This document shows, one piece after another, positions 35,434-44,318 of a stretch of 64,000 nt of DNA; positions within the stretch are counted from its first letter, which is position 1; every line of letters starts with the position of its first letter. The DNA comes from Luteibaculum sp964627445 (GTDB taxonomy: Bacteria > Bacteroidota > Bacteroidia > Flavobacteriales_D > Luteibaculaceae). The DNA lies in contig CAZVJF010000003.1 of assembly GCA_964627445.1 (NCBI GenBank), positions 248,001 through 312,000 on the forward strand, written 5' to 3'. The translations under genes were made by a program, and so were the position numbers. A model generated the notes under the pieces. The model was not told where the DNA came from, ran no database searches, and saw only the letters and a program-made list of their open reading frames with translations.

Positions 35434-38400
35434 TTATCTCACAATATTCAAATAGCCCGACTTCTCTTCGGTGGTACCGTTGTAATAGAGTACTGCTGCT
35501 TTGTACACAAAGGTTTCATCGTTTTGCACCTTGCCTTTGTACACTCCGTCCCAACCCTCACGCATGTCGTTGCCTTCGTAAACCAGCTCGCCCCAGCGGT
35601 TGTAAATTTGGAAGTACAACAGTTCCTGTACACCAATTCCACGAACAAAAACTACGTCATTTCTACCATCATTATTGGGAGAGAAGGCATTGGGCACGTC
35701 CAACACATATTTCTCTATAACGTGGATTTCAAAAGAAAACTGTTTTTCATAACACTGGTTGGGCTGATCTATGGTAGTAATGGTATAGTTGGCAGTTCGC
35801 AACATTTGTCCCGATGTGCTATCGCAATCGTTGCAACCCATAGCGTAGTCGTTATCCCAAGAAATATCTACATCGTAGGGCGCTCCGGTAAGGGAATCCA
35901 CCGATTCAAAGTACACAAAACCGGTACGGCCAATAAATACGGTATCGTTTTCCTGTTTGGGATCTATAACGTATTCTGGAACTACATCCACGTCCACATC
36001 TGCCGTATCCTTACAACCACGTGCATCGGTTACAATAACGGTGTATTTGGTAAAGAAATCTGGGAAGGCACCAGGGTTAAAAACGCTCGTATCGGTAAGG
36101 GTTTCAGGGTTATCCCACTCGTATTGCACGCCTCCTGTTGCTGTAAGAGCTACGGTTTCATAATTGCAAATAAGATCTTTCTCCGTACTGGCGGTAGCCG
36201 TAGGTCGCTCAAATACCTCGAAACTCCATCGCAGGGTATCTTGGCAGTGCAATGCCCCCATAGTGTTGTCGCGTGCAATAAATTCAACATCGTAAAAGCC
36301 AGGAGAAGGATAACTATAGAAGCTGGTATCTGGGGGGAATTGTCCAGTGACTTGTGCACTACCATCGCCCCAGTCTAAAAAGTACTTTTGACCAAAATAG
36401 CCTGTATCTACCAGCGCAACCTCGCCAAAGCCACAGGCCTCCAGGCTGTCTAATTGCATCCCAGCTACAGCACTGTCTACCTCGATGGTAACAGCCGCCT
36501 GACCTTCACAGGTCACCAAATTCCCTTCAAAAATGTAATTGCTGGTAACATCCATGGTGTAGCGCACATCATCTAGCGGTTGAATGTCTGGGTTGTAACC
36601 CACAGGTACAGGCACCACAGGGTTATCCACACTCCACACTATGGTATCGCCTCCACTGCTTTCCAGTACTATGGTTTCCCCATAGCATAATACCGAGTCT
36701 GGTAATATTTCGGGTTCCGGATTAGGGTAAACCACCACCCTTGTCATCGTATCTTGGGCACAGCGCGGTGATAGATCGTAAGCGCTTAATATGAAGTCTA
36801 CGGTATCGGGGTTGTTAATGTCGTACTGGGATATATCGGAATTAAAAAAGTTCGTATCCGCTTTCAAGTATTCTTTAATACTCCAATTAAACACACGAGC
36901 AACGGTGTCATTAGGGTAATCAATAGCTACCTGTGAATTATTGCAGGTATCATTGTATGTCAATTCAAAACCAATATTGGTGAAATCGCGACTCACGGTA
37001 ACATTTGCGAAGGCACTACAGGTGGTTCTTAAATTGGTATCGATAATCGTATAGGTTGTGGTTACGCCAGGGTTGACCGTAATTTGAGAGGAATCGGCAT
37101 TGGAGGTTCGTATAGACCCATTTTGAGGTAACCAAAAGTATTGGTGGTTGTCAGTGTCTTGGGAGCTTACCGTTAATTCCAGATCAGGATCCCCTTGGCA
37201 GAGAATGGTATCCTGTGGTGGATCCATTACTGGCGGATCAAAAACCCAAAACAAGCTCGTATCTTTATCGGAACATCCCGAAGCGGGGTCAATAACTTCT
37301 AAAAACACGGTGTCTTGCATGGCGCCTTGTGCCGTGTAGCTTACTACACTATCGGTACTATTGGTACTCCCATCTGGCAACTCCCATAAAAAGGAGGCTA
37401 CCGAACCTGTAGAAACATCTTCAAAAGAGAGCGTTCCGTTGGTACCATCAAAACATACCGTGTCTGGATCGGGACCATCGATAATGGCCGTAAGTTCGTT
37501 AACGAAAACGGTGGTTTTTATTCTTCGTTCGCAGTTCGCATTACTATAATCCAGAAGCACCTCGTAGGGTGTTGCCGATCCTGCCTGATAAATATGCGTT
37601 ACGGAATCTTCGGGTGGCGCTTTAGTGTCCCCTTTAAAATCACCAAAACTCCATTCATATATGTCAACATCCACAGGGTTTACCACGGTAAAGGTCACTG
37701 GTTCATTCACACAAACGGGGTCCTTGCTTACCCGAATATCATCGGCCGAAGGACCAATAAGATTAATAAATCCGGGTTGGGTTATAGTGGACTCACAACC
37801 GTTGGGCGTAGTTACCGTAAGGGTAACATCATAATTTCCGGGTTCTGGAAACACCACAGGAACCGAATCGCTTAGCACTGAGGTTCCCAAGTCATAATCC
37901 CACTCAAAACTATAGCCATCAAAATCCTCCGAATTTTGAATGGGATAGAGTTTGGTACTGAGAGGAGGGCATGTCCCGCTTTTAACGGTTGCATCAAAAT
38001 CAAAATCAGGTATCGGATCCACCTGCAGCACGTTGCTACGCACCAAGGTGTCTGCGCAGATATTCGTACTGGCAATGAGGGTAATATCCAGGGTATCCAC
38101 CGTAAAGACATCCACATCAGGCACCGAATCCTGGCTAACCAAGACCGTATCTAAAAACCACTGGTAGCTTAGCGGTTCATCGAAAACGGATAGATTGGTA
38201 AGCTCCAACGAATCGCCCGCACAAATATCACCATCATTAAGCTGGAAATTAGCTATAGGATCGTTCACGGTTACTTGCTGTCCAAAATTGGCTTCTGTGG
38301 AACAGCCGTTATCATCGGTAGCGATCAGTTGAAAAAAGTAATCGCCAGCACCTTTGAATAAAAAGGTATCGGGGTCTTGGGTATTGAAAGTTTTGATGAT

Positions 38401-41175
38401 GGAAGGATTGGCAGCATCGGTAGAGTCAATAACATTCCATTGCCAGGTCCATAAGTTAAAATTATTACCGGCTGTAGGGTTGGCTCGTAAATCTACAGCC
38501 AAATCAGAGCATCCCTGAAAGTTTCCCCCTTCCAATTGTATTTCCACCTCGGGTGCAGATAGCGTAATGTCTTTGCATACCCGTATGGGGCAGTCTTGGT
38601 TCCAGCGTTGCTCTAGGCAAATGCGGTAGTCTCCCGCTCCCATGTCGGGTTCAAAATTTAACGAGGTATTGGGGTTACCCACGACTTTGGTATCCCCATT
38701 AATGGTTCGTGTCCAACGGTAGGCCTCCGTTGTATTCTGCGCGGTGGCGGTAATGGTAGTGCCATTTCCTGAGTTTGCTAAGCAGAGTGCGTTGGGCAAG
38801 AAAAAATCAATGGGGATGATATCATCAAACAAGGATGTTTCTACATCATACCAGCAACTATCGCAGCTTGCGTAGGCATTGTTATACAAGATTACTTTAG
38901 CGGTTCCACGAAAGCCATTGGGTGCCGGAAAAAACAAGGTATCTCGTGTTGCATCTACTTGCGAATGGATATCAACATCTACATCCTGCCCATTGTACAC
39001 GGTATCTTGGTTGCTGGGAAACACATCGGTAATCACCGTATCTATTACATTGCCATCACCGTCTTCGCCCTGGATATACCACTCTCTACTAGTCCAGGTA
39101 AACATATTGCCGTGAATAAAAATGGAATCGCTGTTGCAAGGTCTACCAATAGAAAGACCATCGATAACCGGTCCCCATTTGGTAAAGTGATCTTCTTTTA
39201 ACAAGGTATCGTAACATCCGTTGTATCCAACTACCAACTGCAAATCGTAAGGTACATCAGGGTCGGCTGGGTTTAATGTATCAATACCATTTTGTCTGAA
39301 TTTCACTTTCGGAAATTGCTCACTCGTTGGCCCCTCCGGATACTCGCTCCACTCCCATTCATCGATCAACGTACGATCCTTCATTCCATTGAGGAGGACG
39401 TAGCTACTATCATTAAAAAAGGTGGTATCGTTGGCACAAGTATCCAAGGGAAATACGTCAAAATCGGCCACGGGCTTTAATCCAGCTTCATAATTAAAGC
39501 TGGTTTCTGCTTCACAACCACTTTCTGTCTCCACCCTAAGGTTTACTAGGTAACTCCCGTGGTCATTTAGTGGAACAAAGTAATTGTAGGTATTGGCTAT
39601 ACCCGAGTTACCTACATCTACTACAGAAGCTTGATCTAACCATGTTGTGGTCCAGGTGCGCGTAGCCACTACCTCCCCACCATAATTGCTGCCGTCAGTG
39701 TAGGTCCAGTTTTGGTCGGTGCAACCATCAAATTTATCCGGGAAAGCCTGGATGTTGAGCCTGCGTATTTGTACATCGGGGTTACTATTCTTGGTACTTA
39801 CACAGCCTTGCGGGGTAATTAATCGAAGGCGTACATTGTAGTTCCCAAAGCTATTGTAGGTGTAATTATTGGGGCTTGCAAAGGTGTTGCCATCCGTTGT
39901 CCATTGAAATTGGGTCCCGGGAGGAAATGTAGACCCAGAGGGATCAAAAGATACGGTATGCGGCACCTTGCAGGAGGTGCGATCGCTTAGTGAAAATTGC
40001 GCATCTACTTCCACCACATGTATGGTTTTACAATAGGTATCCGTGCAAGAACCATCGGCTGAGGTAACGGTGAGACAAACATCTAAGTCGCCAAAGTTTT
40101 GAAGGGTGCGCTGTGGGTTGGCATTGTTACTGCCTGGCCCGCCATCGCCAAAATTCCAATCATAGCTATCCCCAGACACTGCCTGTCCTGTAAAACTGAA
40201 AGAAACTCTATCATTGCGGCACACGGTATCGGGCGCATTAAAAAGTGCTTCCACATCTTGCACCACGATGTACTCCGATTTTGTAAGCGAAGTATCACAA
40301 CCTTGTCCTCCCGAGATATTAAGTATTACATCGTACACACCGGGGTTCGTCACCGTACCCGAAACCGACCTCCCATTGAATGGACCCACGATTCCTGGTA
40401 TCGTCCAATCGAAATTAAAATCACCCGTTTCTGCTGCATTCAGGGTGAAATCTAGTGGTGGTTCGCAAGCACGCAGTCCCGTGCCCGAGAAATTCGGGTT
40501 GGGTTTTGCTTTTGCTGTGATTTTATTAATAAAGCTGGTATCTGCGGTGCAACCAAATTCATCCGTTACAATGAGCGCAAGGGATTTGTCACCTGGCGAA
40601 TTCACCGAAAGCGTTGGGTTTTCACCCAGCGCTGAACCCTCTCCCAAGATGGTGGTTTCAAAGCGTGCCTGGGCACGGTCTCCGGATACCGTAGACGGAT
40701 CTGTATTGATACGCACAGAAAATGGTATACAAGCAACTTCAGGTGCAAAGGTAAAGTTGGCCACCGGTTTTTTTACCACGGTAATAAAGCCAGGTTTAGC
40801 AATGGTAACCGTCTCTCCAGTACTTATTTTGGTAACGGTAAGCGTAACACCGGTAGAACCAACCGTGCCATAGGGTATCTTAGGGTCTGGAAGTGACGAA
40901 TTTCCAGTAGAAAAAGACCAACTAAATTCATAATCGGGATCATTGGAATTCACAGGAACACCATTGAATGTAGCCTCCTGAAAAAAAGAGATTTGCCCCG
41001 CTTCGCAAACTACACGCCCCTCACCATTCGGATTATTTAAGCCCCCCGCTGCCGAAAAATCTACCGCTAATTGAGCTAGCAAGCCCTCTGCTAGAAAAAA
41101 AAGGAATCCTAACACCGCATAGCGCAGCCAGTGCAATCTGCGGATACTCGGTAAGGCAAAGGCATTTAACAACAT
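35434..41175 (-). CDS. Giant PKD-type adhesin with CHU_C domain (paralog B)
   Basis: The largest complete protein here, 1913 residues. ATG 41175 gives a basic N-region and long hydrophobic signal ending near EGLLAQ; a GTG at 41262 would run into the divergent porP coding region. Many PKD modules (GVYDVILNISG, GNYDVTLTV, GFYDVEFIARD) surround a central non-PKD region with AYASCDSC at 767-774, matching paralog A within three residues. The C-terminus is CHU_C (VPNAFSPNNDGRND, YNRWGEL, GWDGVYKGK). It is longer than A mainly through extra modules towards the C-terminus. The divergent porP/ompA pair is the likely export partner. Confidence 0.9.
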   Translation of the reverse strand: MLLNAFALPSIRRLHWLRYAVLGFLFFLAEGLLAQLAVDFSAAGGLNNPNGEGRVVCEAGQISFFQEATFNGVPVNSNDPDYEFSWSFSTGNSSLPDPKIPYGTVGSTGVTLTVTKISTGETVTIAKPGFITVVKKPVANFTFAPEVACIPFSVRINTDPSTVSGDRAQARFETTILGEGSALGENPTLSVNSPGDKSLALIVTDEFGCTADTSFINKITAKAKPNPNFSGTGLRACEPPLDFTLNAAETGDFNFDWTIPGIVGPFNGRSVSGTVTNPGVYDVILNISGGQGCDTSLTKSEYIVVQDVEALFNAPDTVCRNDRVSFSFTGQAVSGDSYDWNFGDGGPGSNNANPQRTLQNFGDLDVCLTVTSADGSCTDTYCKTIHVVEVDAQFSLSDRTSCKVPHTVSFDPSGSTFPPGTQFQWTTDGNTFASPNNYTYNSFGNYNVRLRLITPQGCVSTKNSNPDVQIRRLNIQAFPDKFDGCTDQNWTYTDGSNYGGEVVATRTWTTTWLDQASVVDVGNSGIANTYNYFVPLNDHGSYLVNLRVETESGCEAETSFNYEAGLKPVADFDVFPLDTCANDTTFFNDSSYVLLNGMKDRTLIDEWEWSEYPEGPTSEQFPKVKFRQNGIDTLNPADPDVPYDLQLVVGYNGCYDTLLKEDHFTKWGPVIDGLSIGRPCNSDSIFIHGNMFTWTSREWYIQGEDGDGNVIDTVITDVFPSNQDTVYNGQDVDVDIHSQVDATRDTLFFPAPNGFRGTAKVILYNNAYASCDSCWYDVETSLFDDIIPIDFFLPNALCLANSGNGTTITATAQNTTEAYRWTRTINGDTKVVGNPNTSLNFEPDMGAGDYRICLEQRWNQDCPIRVCKDITLSAPEVEIQLEGGNFQGCSDLAVDLRANPTAGNNFNLWTWQWNVIDSTDAANPSIIKTFNTQDPDTFLFKGAGDYFFQLIATDDNGCSTEANFGQQVTVNDPIANFQLNDGDICAGDSLELTNLSVFDEPLSYQWFLDTVLVSQDSVPDVDVFTVDTLDITLIASTNICADTLVRSNVLQVDPIPDFDFDATVKSGTCPPLSTKLYPIQNSEDFDGYSFEWDYDLGTSVLSDSVPVVFPEPGNYDVTLTVTTPNGCESTITQPGFINLIGPSADDIRVSKDPVCVNEPVTFTVVNPVDVDIYEWSFGDFKGDTKAPPEDSVTHIYQAGSATPYEVLLDYSNANCERRIKTTVFVNELTAIIDGPDPDTVCFDGTNGTLSFEDVSTGSVASFLWELPDGSTNSTDSVVSYTAQGAMQDTVFLEVIDPASGCSDKDTSLFWVFDPPVMDPPQDTILCQGDPDLELTVSSQDTDNHQYFWLPQNGSIRTSNADSSQITVNPGVTTTYTIIDTNLRTTCSAFANVTVSRDFTNIGFELTYNDTCNNSQVAIDYPNDTVARVFNWSIKEYLKADTNFFNSDISQYDINNPDTVDFILSAYDLSPRCAQDTMTRVVVYPNPEPEILPDSVLCYGETIVLESSGGDTIVWSVDNPVVPVPVGYNPDIQPLDDVRYTMDVTSNYIFEGNLVTCEGQAAVTIEVDSAVAGMQLDSLEACGFGEVALVDTGYFGQKYFLDWGDGSAQVTGQFPPDTSFYSYPSPGFYDVEFIARDNTMGALHCQDTLRWSFEVFERPTATASTEKDLICNYETVALTATGGVQYEWDNPETLTDTSVFNPGAFPDFFTKYTVIVTDARGCKDTADVDVDVVPEYVIDPKQENDTVFIGRTGFVYFESVDSLTGAPYDVDISWDNDYAMGCNDCDSTSGQMLRTANYTITTIDQPNQCYEKQFSFEIHVIEKYVLDVPNAFSPNNDGRNDVVFVRGIGVQELLYFQIYNRWGELVYEGNDMREGWDGVYKGKVQNDETFVYKAAVLYYNGTTEEKSGYLNIVR

Positions 41176-41181
41176 TAATTG

Positions 41182-41189
41182 TACTTTTG
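41182..41189 (+). promoter_or_regulatory. Candidate -7 element (TACTTTTG) for porP
   Basis: A TAnnTTTG match ending ten bases before ATG 41199, inside the 23-bp gap between divergent start codons. Predicted leader is only a few bases. No TTG -33 box at normal spacing; that region would lie inside the divergent adhesin's signal-peptide codons. Confidence 0.4.
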
Positions 41190-41198
41190 TCGGGTTAG

Positions 41199-42233
41199 AT
41201 GGCGATATTAAAGGTGCGTACGAAGATACAGTTTTTATTCCCCTTGACTCTTGTGTTGGCACTCAATTCCATCCTTTACGCTCAGGACGTGCACTTTACG
41301 CAATTTGATGCCTCTCCTTTGAGTCTAAATCCGGGGAATACGGGAAATTTCAACGGCTTTTGGCGCTTCTCGGCAAATTTCAGGTCGCAATGGCGCGTAT
41401 TGGATTTTCCATTTACCTCCTACAGCGCGGGATATGAGAGGAATTTAGTAGACAAAGGCTCAAACTTAGCCATTGGCTTCTACGCATTGCACGATGAAGC
41501 AGGGCAAGCCAATCTTAGCTACGATAAATTTTACGCTTCCATAGCTACCTCAGTAGGCGATGATTTTAATCGCCTGAGTTTTGGAATTCAACCCGGTTTT
41601 GTAAGCAAGCGTATCAATGGAGATCAGCTCTTGTTTCCCAACCAATACAACAGCCAAACCGGTTTACATGACCGGAACATTTCTAATGGTGAAGATGTCA
41701 ATGACAACACCGGATACTTTGATGTAAACGCGGGCATAAGCTGGCAACGCATCTTCCCCAACGAGCATGTGCTTAAAATGGGAATTGCCGGTTTTCACTT
41801 AACGCGCCCCAACGAATCTTTGGTAGGCGGTGAAGCGCGAACTCCCATACGAAAAGTGTTTCACGCTAGTTACGCACTACCCATTAGCGAACGCTGGATA
41901 CTGATGCCCAAAGTGTTAATTCACGAGCAAGTAAGGGCTTCAGAATACTTGGTAGGGACGTACTTTATCAATTTGGTAGGTCAAAACAGTGCGGGTATCC
42001 AAAGTTTTTTCATTGGTAGTCTGGGCCGCATGGGCATCAATAGAAATGTAGATGCTTTTTCGGCCATTCTTGGCGTTAATTACGAGCGCTGGGACATCGG
42101 TATTTCTTACGACATCAACGTCTCCACTCTACAATCGATAACGCAAAACCGCGGCGCCATAGAGTTTTCTGTCATCTTCTGGAATGGAAAAGTGCGCCTC
42201 AACCGAACCACCATTATTTGTGAACGCTTCTAA
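41199..42233 (+). CDS. PorP/SprF-family T9SS outer-membrane protein (second copy)
   Basis: A 344-residue beta-barrel with a signal peptide ending near LYAQD, then DVHFTQFDASPLSLNPGNTG and FRSQWRV, which match the PorP/SprF start. It diverges from the copy at 8402 but has the same length and strand plan. It is head-to-head with giant adhesin B and overlaps the downstream ompA, so it is the probable partner of paralogs A and B. ATG 41199 is used; GTG 41214 is an alternative that would lengthen the intergenic gap. Confidence 0.92.
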   Translation: MAILKVRTKIQFLFPLTLVLALNSILYAQDVHFTQFDASPLSLNPGNTGNFNGFWRFSANFRSQWRVLDFPFTSYSAGYERNLVDKGSNLAIGFYALHDEAGQANLSYDKFYASIATSVGDDFNRLSFGIQPGFVSKRINGDQLLFPNQYNSQTGLHDRNISNGEDVNDNTGYFDVNAGISWQRIFPNEHVLKMGIAGFHLTRPNESLVGGEARTPIRKVFHASYALPISERWILMPKVLIHEQVRASEYLVGTYFINLVGQNSAGIQSFFIGSLGRMGINRNVDAFSAILGVNYERWDIGISYDINVSTLQSITQNRGAIEFSVIFWNGKVRLNRTTIICERF

Positions 42234-44235
42234 TCGTTTTCCTCTCCTTTTTTCTGCAGTATTTTTCTTTTTTGTAGCCAACGTTGGTGCACAAGAGGAA
42301 CCCATATACGAACTCCCCACCTGGAAGGTAAAATCGATAGCCAAAACAGCGGCTCTAGATGGGGACTACTACGTAGCTATAGACCATTTTGAAGAAGTGC
42401 TGGTACGCGAGGGAGAAACAGAAGAAACATTACGATCCCTGGCAGACATGTACTGGAAAAGCAACGACTACGTAAAAGCCAGTGCTACCTATGAAAGGCT
42501 TATAGAATTGAATCCAGAGGATGGTTTCTACCTCTTACGTTACGCCTTGCTGGAAAAGAAAATGAACAAGCCCTCGAGTGCCCTTTCTTACTTAAATCGC
42601 TACGAAAGGCTGTTCCTTAATGAAAATCCGGACCCCAAAATATACGCCCAAATACAGCTGGAAAAAGAAGGATGCGAGTTTGCCATTAACCATCCCGAAA
42701 ACGAAGCCATCGAGGTTGCCCGTTTACCGAACAACATCAACTATCCGCACGTAGAGTCCAATCCCTTCCCCGTGGGAGGAGACTCCTTGTACTTTTCATC
42801 CATACGAATTAACAAAGTAGAATACATGGAAGATGAGCTACCCATGGGAAATATCTACCTAGCCCAACAGCGCTCAGATTCTAGTTTTCAACTGCTTCCC
42901 TTTACCCTACCCATCTCAGATTCTGCAGCCAATGTGGGCAACCTAAAATTTAACGAAGAGCAAAATCTGCTGGCATTTACCAAATGCTACAAGCAAAGCC
43001 CTACCTATTACCGCTGCGACATATTCATGGCCAAAAAGCAGGGTGGATATTGGACTGAACCTCAGCCCGTGCGGCAAATAAACCAAAGCCGTAGTACCCA
43101 AACCCAACCCTGTTTTGCAAAAGGACCCGATGGGCATCCTATGATGTATTTTTCATCGGATCGCAGTGGTGGAGCTGGTGGAAAAGATATTTGGTATGCC
43201 ATGCTAAGCGAGCGCGGTGATGTTGGAAAAATTGCAAACTGTGGTGAAATAAACACCCCAGGCGATGAAGTTACCCCTTGGTATGACAATAAGAGCAAAA
43301 CCTTGTACTTCTCCAGTAATGGTTTGCCCGGTTACGGTAGCATGGACATATACGCTGCCCTAGGCTATGCCGAGCGGTGGGCCAGTGCGCAGAATGTAGA
43401 AGCTCCAATAAATTCGGGTGCCGATGATTTGTATTATGTAGCTAAAGACACGTTAAACGGGTATTTCACCTCCAACCGAGAGGGTGTAAACTCCTTACGA
43501 GGAGCCACCTGTTGCGATGATATTTTCACCCACAGAAAACGCAAGGTTACCAACATTACCGTAGACGGCAACGTGGGCTTTGTACTGCGAGGCGACACAG
43601 GCTACAGCGATGTTAAAGTAAAGCTCTACGTGGAAACCAACGGCAAAAGCGTTCTTGCTGATGAAACTACAGTAGACAAAGACGGAAACTACCGTTTTCG
43701 GTTACAGCCAGGTCAAAAATACCGGATTGTATCAGAGAAAGATGGCTACCTCAACAGCAGTAAGCAGGTAAGTACAGAAAATGTAAAAAAAGACACCCAG
43801 CTTAATGCGGGCAACATTGAAATGCTCATTAACACCCGCCAACCCATTGTGGTGCGCAACATCTACTATCCTTTTGACGAAGATTACCTAACCCAAAAGT
43901 CTAAGGTTACCATAGACACCACTATTTTTGACATTCTGGTATCCAACCCTACTATTAAAATTGAGCTTTCCTCACATACCGACTCCAAAGGTTCGGATGC
44001 TTATAATATTGACCTCTCGCAACGCAGGGCACAAAGTGTAGTAGACTACCTTATAGAAAAGGGCATACAGCCCGACCGCCTGGTAGCGCGAGGTTATGGA
44101 GAAACCGACCCCATAGCTCCAAACCAATACCCAGATGGAAGCGACAACCCAGAGGGTCGTGCTAAAAATCGAAGAACCGAGTTTCGAATTATTGGCTATT
44201 TACCTCAGTATGAAGAGGTAATCTACGAGCAGTAG
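42184..44235 (+). CDS. PorE-like TPR/WD40-like/OmpA protein (canonical)
   Basis: A 683-residue periplasmic/outer-membrane-associated protein. The signal peptide ends near NVGAQ. TPR helices span ~50-170; WD40-like blades ~175-440, with YFTSNREG...TCCDDIF; then a carboxypeptidase-regulatory-like beta sandwich (~450-540, TTVDKDGNYRFRL), and an OmpA domain from ~550. The peptidoglycan-binding site is intact: D600 in SSHTDSKGSDAYN and Arg in LSQRRAQSV, ending NRRTEF. ATG 42184 overlaps porP by 50 bp; GTG 42220 (overlap 14 bp) gives a tighter signal peptide and may be the true start. Lacks the DUF1573-like tail of the first copy. Confidence 0.9.
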   Translation: MEKCASTEPPLFVNASNRFPLLFSAVFFFFVANVGAQEEPIYELPTWKVKSIAKTAALDGDYYVAIDHFEEVLVREGETEETLRSLADMYWKSNDYVKASATYERLIELNPEDGFYLLRYALLEKKMNKPSSALSYLNRYERLFLNENPDPKIYAQIQLEKEGCEFAINHPENEAIEVARLPNNINYPHVESNPFPVGGDSLYFSSIRINKVEYMEDELPMGNIYLAQQRSDSSFQLLPFTLPISDSAANVGNLKFNEEQNLLAFTKCYKQSPTYYRCDIFMAKKQGGYWTEPQPVRQINQSRSTQTQPCFAKGPDGHPMMYFSSDRSGGAGGKDIWYAMLSERGDVGKIANCGEINTPGDEVTPWYDNKSKTLYFSSNGLPGYGSMDIYAALGYAERWASAQNVEAPINSGADDLYYVAKDTLNGYFTSNREGVNSLRGATCCDDIFTHRKRKVTNITVDGNVGFVLRGDTGYSDVKVKLYVETNGKSVLADETTVDKDGNYRFRLQPGQKYRIVSEKDGYLNSSKQVSTENVKKDTQLNAGNIEMLINTRQPIVVRNIYYPFDEDYLTQKSKVTIDTTIFDILVSNPTIKIELSSHTDSKGSDAYNIDLSQRRAQSVVDYLIEKGIQPDRLVARGYGETDPIAPNQYPDGSDNPEGRAKNRRTEFRIIGYLPQYEEVIYEQ

Positions 44236-44290
44236 CCTGTTAAATTGAAATAAATACGGGTCCACATCCGAGCAAGCCTGGGTGCTTTTA

Positions 44291-44298
44291 TATTTTTG
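44291..44298 (+). promoter_or_regulatory. Candidate -7 element (TATTTTTG) upstream of the PIG-L gene
   Basis: A TAnnTTTG match 20 bases before ATG 44319, predicting a short leader. No convincing -33 box. Confidence 0.4.
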
Positions 44299-44318
44299 GT
44301 GGCTGTAATTGAAAATTT

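Noticed and set aside
35431..36378. 315-codon plus-strand frame opposite giant B
   Set aside because: Composition is that of a shadow frame, there is no start context or family, and the opposite strand is clearly coding.
40214..40873. 219-codon plus-strand frame opposite giant B
   Set aside because: Antisense to well-supported PKD coding sequence, with no recognisable domain.
41176..41262. GTG 41262 start for giant adhesin B
   Set aside because: It would overlap the divergent porP coding region and push the signal peptide inside the protein.
44236..44318. Terminator after the second ompA gene
   Set aside because: Only a weak GCA...TGC pairing was seen, without a stable stem.
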